From an uncultured Phenylobacterium sp. (GTDB taxonomy: Bacteria > Pseudomonadota > Alphaproteobacteria > Caulobacterales > Caulobacteraceae): a stretch of 8,478 nucleotides of DNA. The stretch covers positions 1 through 8,478 of the forward strand of contig CAMFIW010000085.1 in assembly GCA_945952355.1 (NCBI GenBank). Direction: 5' to 3'. Shown here piece after piece: positions 5,259 to 8,478 of this stretch (position 1 is the first letter of the stretch; the number at the start of each line of letters is the position of its first letter). A model generated the notes under the pieces. That model did not search any database and was not told where the DNA came from. It was given only the letters and a program-made list of their open reading frames with translations. The translations under genes were made by a program, and so were the position numbers.

Positions 5259-5870
5259 TCAGGCGGCGGCGTCGATCGAACGGCGGCGGCGCAGGGTCGC
5301 GCCGGCCAGGCCGAAGCCCGCGATCATCATCGCCCAAGTGGTCGGTTCCGGCGCCGAGGCGGCGATCAGGGTGAACTTGCCCTTGATGGTCGCGCCGTAC
5401 TTCTCGCCCTCGTCGAGGCCGAAATAGCCCTTGTTGAAGTCGGCGTCGTTCAGCGACACCTTCAGCTTGCCGCCGTTGCCGAAGTCCATCGTCACCGGGC
5501 CGCTCCAGCTCACGTGGCCCTTTTCCACCACGCCCCAGACGCCAAAGGTCGAGCCGCTCACCGTGCCGCCGAACGTATCCGGGGAGGTGAAGCTGAACAG
5601 CACCGAAATCGGCTTGGCCACGGTGTCTTCGAACAGGGCGACGTCGGTCTCCGGCGTCCAGATGGTGAACAGGTTCACCGAAGCGCTGTCGCCCGGATTG
5701 GTCAGGTTGATGTTGATCGCGCCGGGCAGGTCGGTGGTCTTGATGATCAGGCCCGGATCGCTGCCGTTCACGGACGCCGAATAGTCGCCGACGAAGGCCG
5801 CGGCATGGGCGGCGGAGGCCGCGAGAGCGAGCGCCGCGGTGGTCGCGGCGAGAGCAAGAATGTTACGCAT
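5259..5870 (-). CDS. PEPxxWA-CTERM sorting domain protein
   Basis: This 203-residue exported protein has an N-terminal signal peptide (hydrophobic stretch about 4-20, probable cleavage near AHA at 21-23). The central domain of about 150 residues is Gly, Ser, Thr and Asp rich, beta-strand-like and without cysteine. The C-terminus is a complete sorting signal: PEPTTWA (174-180), a transmembrane stretch MMIAGFGLAGATL (181-193) and an arginine cluster RRRR (194-197). In this family the signal is recognised by an exosortase-type enzyme, which usually processes or anchors the protein in the envelope or releases it outside. No exosortase or exopolysaccharide gene lies in the window, so the sorting enzyme must be elsewhere. 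The ribosome-binding site is weak (a GGGG at 5879-5882, minus strand), but this start gives the signal peptide directly. The gene ends in a strong terminator and appears monocistronic. The function of the central domain is not recognised. Confidence 0.9.
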   Translation of the reverse strand: MRNILALAATTAALALAASAAHAAAFVGDYSASVNGSDPGLIIKTTDLPGAININLTNPGDSASVNLFTIWTPETDVALFEDTVAKPISVLFSFTSPDTFGGTVSGSTFGVWGVVEKGHVSWSGPVTMDFGNGGKLKVSLNDADFNKGYFGLDEGEKYGATIKGKFTLIAASAPEPTTWAMMIAGFGLAGATLRRRRSIDAAA

Positions 5871-6065
5871 GTTTGAAGCCCCGCTTGAAAAATCCGGCTC
5901 GGACCCGCCTAGGTGGCGCCGAGTCGCTAACGTCTCTTAACCGTAAAAAATGTTAGAGCAACCAAACAATTAGAAGAGGTGACGAAAGCTTGGCTTTTTC
6001 ACCTGAGAGGCGAATTCCCAGCGTCGGGTACATGACGCAGGGCCTCGAATGAAGTATTCGCCGGC
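5871..6065. other. Intergenic region between PEP-CTERM gene and alaS
   Basis: This 195-bp spacer must carry the promoter of the PEP-CTERM gene and the 3' end of alaS. An AT-rich core with a run of A (about 5944-5950) lies between CTAAC (5927-5931) and GTTAG (5952-5956), an inverted pair with a 20-nt gap. A GANTC site (GAGTC) is at 5921-5925, and GGCGCC occurs near 5915. On the minus strand TTGCTC and TTGGTT hexamers precede the AT core and could be -35 elements, but I find no convincing -10 at the right spacing. No reading frame here looks coding. Confidence 0.45.
5977..6004 (-). terminator. Candidate terminator or structured 3' end of alaS
   Basis: AGGTGA (5977-5982) pairs with TCACCT (5999-6004), and inside it AAAGC (5985-5989) pairs with GCTTT (5993-5997) around a 3-nt loop, giving an 11-bp stem interrupted by a small internal loop. 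On the minus strand it is followed by a T-rich but not uninterrupted stretch. It lies about 60 nt past the alaS stop. A smaller inverted repeat, CGAAT-ATTCG (6046-6060), lies closer to the gene. A terminator role is plausible, not certain. Confidence 0.45.
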
Positions 6066-8478
6066 CTATCCGGCAAGCATGGCCTTGACCGCCACGAGCC
6101 CTTCCGCCGCCTTCGCGCCGTCCGGCGCGCCGCCCTGAGCGAAGTCCGGCCGGCCGCCCGCGCCCTGCCCGCCCAGCGCCTGGACCGCCGCCTTGGCGAG
6201 GTCCACCGCATTGAAGCGCGAGGCCGCCTGGCCGGTGACCGCCACGGTCACCGCCGCCTTGCCTTCGGCCGTTCCGATGAGCGCGATCACCGAATCGGGA
6301 TTCTGTTTCTTGAACTCCTCGGCGATCGGCCGCAGGTCCTTGCCGCCGACCCCGTCCATGACCCGCGCCAGCAGCTTCACGCCGCCGATTTCCTCGACCG
6401 CCGGCGCGCCGGCGCCCCCGCCGCCGCCCATGGCGAGCTGGCGCTTGGCGTCGCCCAGCTCCTTCTCGAGCTTGCGCCGCTGCGCCTCCAGCGCCTCGAC
6501 CCGCGCCGTCACCTCGGACACCGGAACCTTGAACTGATCGGCCAACTCCTTGGCCACCTGCGCCTGCTCGATCAGCCAGCGCCGCGCCGCCTCGCCCGTG
6601 AGGGCCTCGATCCGGCGCACGCCCGCCGCAACGCCCCCCTCGGAGACGATCTTGAACAGCGCGATGTCGCCCGTGCGCGCAACGTGGGTGCCGCCGCACA
6701 GTTCCACCGAATAGGCGCCGTCGCCTTCCAGGGCATGGCCGAGCGTGAGCACGCGCACGCTGTCGCCGTACTTCTCGCCGAACAGCGCCATGGCGCCGGC
6801 CTCGATCGCCTTGTCGGGGGCCATCTCCTGCGTGTCGGCCGGCAGGTTCTGGCGCACCACCGCATTCACCTCGGCCTCGATGGCGTCGATCTCGGCGGGC
6901 GTCACGGGACCGCCGTGGCTGAAGTCGAAGCGGATCCGCTCGCCGTCGACCATCTGGCCCTTCTGGCTCACATGCGGGCCCAGCACGTGGCGCAGGGCCG
7001 CGTGCAGCAGGTGGGTCGCCGAGTGGTTCGAGCGGGTCGCCAGCCGCCGGTCGGCGTCCACCGCCAGCCGTGCGTCGCCGCCCACCTTCAGCACGCCCTC
7101 GACGACCTCGATCTCGTGGACGAACAGGTCGCCGGCCTGCTTCTGGGTGTCGAGCACACGGCCCTTGCCGCCGGCCCATTCCACCTCGCCGGTATCGCCC
7201 GCCTGGCCCCCGCTCTCCGCATAGAAGGGCGTGCGGTCGAACACGGCGAACACGGTCTGGCCCGGGCCCGCCTCGGCGATCTCCTCGCCGCCCGCCACAA
7301 TGGCCTTCACCTGGCCGGTCGCCTCGACGCCGTCATAGCCCAGGAACTTGCTCGCCCCGGCCCGCTCGCGGATCTGGAACCACTCGGCCGCCGCCGTCGC
7401 CTGGCCCGATCCGGTCCACGCGTCGCGCGCCATCTCCCGCTGGCGCTTCATCGCGTCCTCGAAGCCGTCGAGGTCGACGCTCAGCCCCTTGGCCCGCACC
7501 GCGTCCTGGGTCAGGTCGAGCGGGAAGCCATAGGTGTCATAGAGCTTGAAGGCGGTTTCCCCGGAGAGCATGTCGCCCTCCTTCATGCCCGCCGTCGCGT
7601 CTTCCAGCAGGACCATTCCGCGGCCGAGCGTGCGGCGGAACCGCTCCTCCTCCTGGCGCAGGGTCTCGACGATCGTCGGCTCGGCGCGGCGCAGCTCGGG
7701 ATAGGCGCCGCCCATCTCCGCGGTCAGGGCCGGGACCAGCCGGTGCATCAGCGGCTCGGCCGCGCCCAGGATGTGCGCATGGCGCATGGCGCGCCGCATG
7801 ATCCGGCGCAGCACGTAGCCACGGCCCTCGTTCGACGGCGAAACCCCGTCGGCGATCAGGAAGCTGGTCGAGCGCAGGTGGTCGGCGATGACCTGGTGCG
7901 AGAACTTCGCCTCGCCTTCGGCCTTCACGCCCGTCGCCGCCTCGCTGGCGCCGATCAGCGCACGGAACATGTCGGTGTCGTAGTTCGAGGTCACGCCCTG
8001 CAGGACGGTGGTGACCCGCTCCAGGCCCATGCCGGTGTCGATCTGCGGCTTGGGCAGGTCCTTGCGCGTGCCGTCCGCGAACTGCTCCCACTGCATGAAG
8101 ACCAGGTTCCAGATCTCCACGAACCGGTCGCCGTCCTCGTCCGGGCTGCCGGGCGGACCGCCGGCGACATGGTCGCCGTGGTCGTAGAAGATCTCGGTAT
8201 TTGTGCCGCAGGGCCCGGTGTCGCCCATCGACCAGAAGTTCTCGTCCAGCCGCACGATCTTTGAATCCGGCAGGCCCGCGATCTTCTTCCAGTAGCTCGC
8301 CGCCTCGTCGTCGCTGGGCGCGATCGAGACCATCAGGCGCGCCGGGTCGAGACCCAGTTCCTTGGTCACGAACTCCCACGCGTACGCGATCGCGCCTTCC
8401 TTGAAATAGTCGCCGAACGAGAAGTTGCCCAGCATCTCGAAGAAGGTCTGGTGGCGGCCGGTATAGCCGACATTGTCC
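6066..8478 (-). CDS. alaS: Alanine--tRNA ligase, N-terminus beyond the window
   Basis: This is alanyl-tRNA synthetase, which charges tRNA-Ala and hydrolyses mischarged Ser- or Gly-tRNA-Ala. The gene runs off the right edge. The frame continues upstream of the ATG at 8433-8435 through [14 protein letters not shown], which matches the conserved region before [13 protein letters not shown], so that ATG is internal. By comparison with E. coli AlaRS about 79 residues are missing, including the earliest part of the catalytic core. Visible parts, numbered from the first full codon, are the catalytic segment with [15 protein letters not shown] and GMGLER (about 149-154), the editing domain metal sites HSATH (485-489) and CGGTH (594-598), a coiled-coil-like [21 protein letters not shown], a Gly-rich linker, and the C-Ala domain with [10 protein letters not shown]. 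The reading frame is intact to the TAG stop. The motif usually read as PCGPC is PCGTN here. The assignment is secure. Confidence 0.98.
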   Translation of the reverse strand, partial: DNVGYTGRHQTFFEMLGNFSFGDYFKEGAIAYAWEFVTKELGLDPARLMVSIAPSDDEAASYWKKIAGLPDSKIVRLDENFWSMGDTGPCGTNTEIFYDHGDHVAGGPPGSPDEDGDRFVEIWNLVFMQWEQFADGTRKDLPKPQIDTGMGLERVTTVLQGVTSNYDTDMFRALIGASEAATGVKAEGEAKFSHQVIADHLRSTSFLIADGVSPSNEGRGYVLRRIMRRAMRHAHILGAAEPLMHRLVPALTAEMGGAYPELRRAEPTIVETLRQEEERFRRTLGRGMVLLEDATAGMKEGDMLSGETAFKLYDTYGFPLDLTQDAVRAKGLSVDLDGFEDAMKRQREMARDAWTGSGQATAAAEWFQIRERAGASKFLGYDGVEATGQVKAIVAGGEEIAEAGPGQTVFAVFDRTPFYAESGGQAGDTGEVEWAGGKGRVLDTQKQAGDLFVHEIEVVEGVLKVGGDARLAVDADRRLATRSNHSATHLLHAALRHVLGPHVSQKGQMVDGERIRFDFSHGGPVTPAEIDAIEAEVNAVVRQNLPADTQEMAPDKAIEAGAMALFGEKYGDSVRVLTLGHALEGDGAYSVELCGGTHVARTGDIALFKIVSEGGVAAGVRRIEALTGEAARRWLIEQAQVAKELADQFKVPVSEVTARVEALEAQRRKLEKELGDAKRQLAMGGGGGAGAPAVEEIGGVKLLARVMDGVGGKDLRPIAEEFKKQNPDSVIALIGTAEGKAAVTVAVTGQAASRFNAVDLAKAAVQALGGQGAGGRPDFAQGGAPDGAKAAEGLVAVKAMLAG

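Noticed and set aside
5953..7179. Minus-strand 408-codon frame overlapping the 3' part of alaS
   Set aside because: It is a shifted frame of the alaS coding sequence with extreme Arg/Gly content. The AlaRS frame is intact across the same bases, so it is not a frameshifted gene.
6684..8264. Long + strand reading frame (526 codons) inside alaS
   Set aside because: It is antisense to conserved AlaRS sequence, has a His/Arg/Gly-rich composition and no ribosome-binding site or domain. It is a codon-bias shadow.
8433..8435. ATG here as the start of alaS
   Set aside because: The frame continues upstream with conserved AlaRS residues ([11 protein letters not shown]), so the true start lies beyond the window.
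48..8478. CRISPR array, tRNA, rRNA, integrase, toxin-antitoxin or phage genes
   Set aside because: I saw no spaced direct repeats, no tRNA-like cloverleaf, and no matching protein motifs on either strand.

Overview
The window looks like the end of an assembly contig from a high-GC alphaproteobacterium, most likely of the Caulobacterales (Caulobacter or Phenylobacterium type). The evidence is strongly GC-biased codon use, a PEPxxWA-type PEP-CTERM protein, a secreted dipeptidyl-peptidase-IV-like enzyme, and sparse GANTC (CcrM-type) sites with several in intergenic DNA. The lineage is an inference from protein style, not from a marker comparison.

Layout, left to right. Bases 1-47 are not genomic: they are an untrimmed Illumina Nextera adapter (P5 tail, i5 index, Read 1 primer site, Tn5 mosaic end). 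A 105-bp AT-rich leader (48-152, about one third GC by my count) holds a plausible promoter with an overlapping palindrome. It precedes a small winged-helix protein on the + strand (153-521). That gene converges on, and overlaps by 23 bp, the end of a large minus-strand gene for a secreted S9B (DPP IV-type) serine peptidase (499-2727). Behind it on the same strand lies an SDR oxidoreductase (2796-3611). The SDR is divergent from a small VOC (glyoxalase-fold) protein on the + strand (3798-4175). The VOC gene is followed by a secreted beta-propeller-like protein of unrecognised function (4256-5191). A strong terminator (5203-5235) separates this from a minus-strand PEPxxWA-CTERM surface or exported protein (5259-5870). 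The right-hand end is most of alaS on the minus strand (6066-8478), whose N-terminus lies beyond the window.

The genes do not form one pathway. They read as ordinary chromosomal accessory and housekeeping genes: one translation enzyme (AlaRS), three exported proteins (peptidase, propeller, PEP-CTERM protein), two small-molecule-type enzymes (SDR, VOC) and a likely regulator. I see no defence system, CRISPR array, phage, integron, tRNA or rRNA gene. The most notable structure outside the genes is an 11-bp stem in the leader of the propeller gene that buries its own Shine-Dalgarno sequence (4223-4251), directly preceded by a second, all-GC hairpin (4189-4216). The most important practical point is the sequencing adapter at the left edge, which means the left boundary is not a natural junction.
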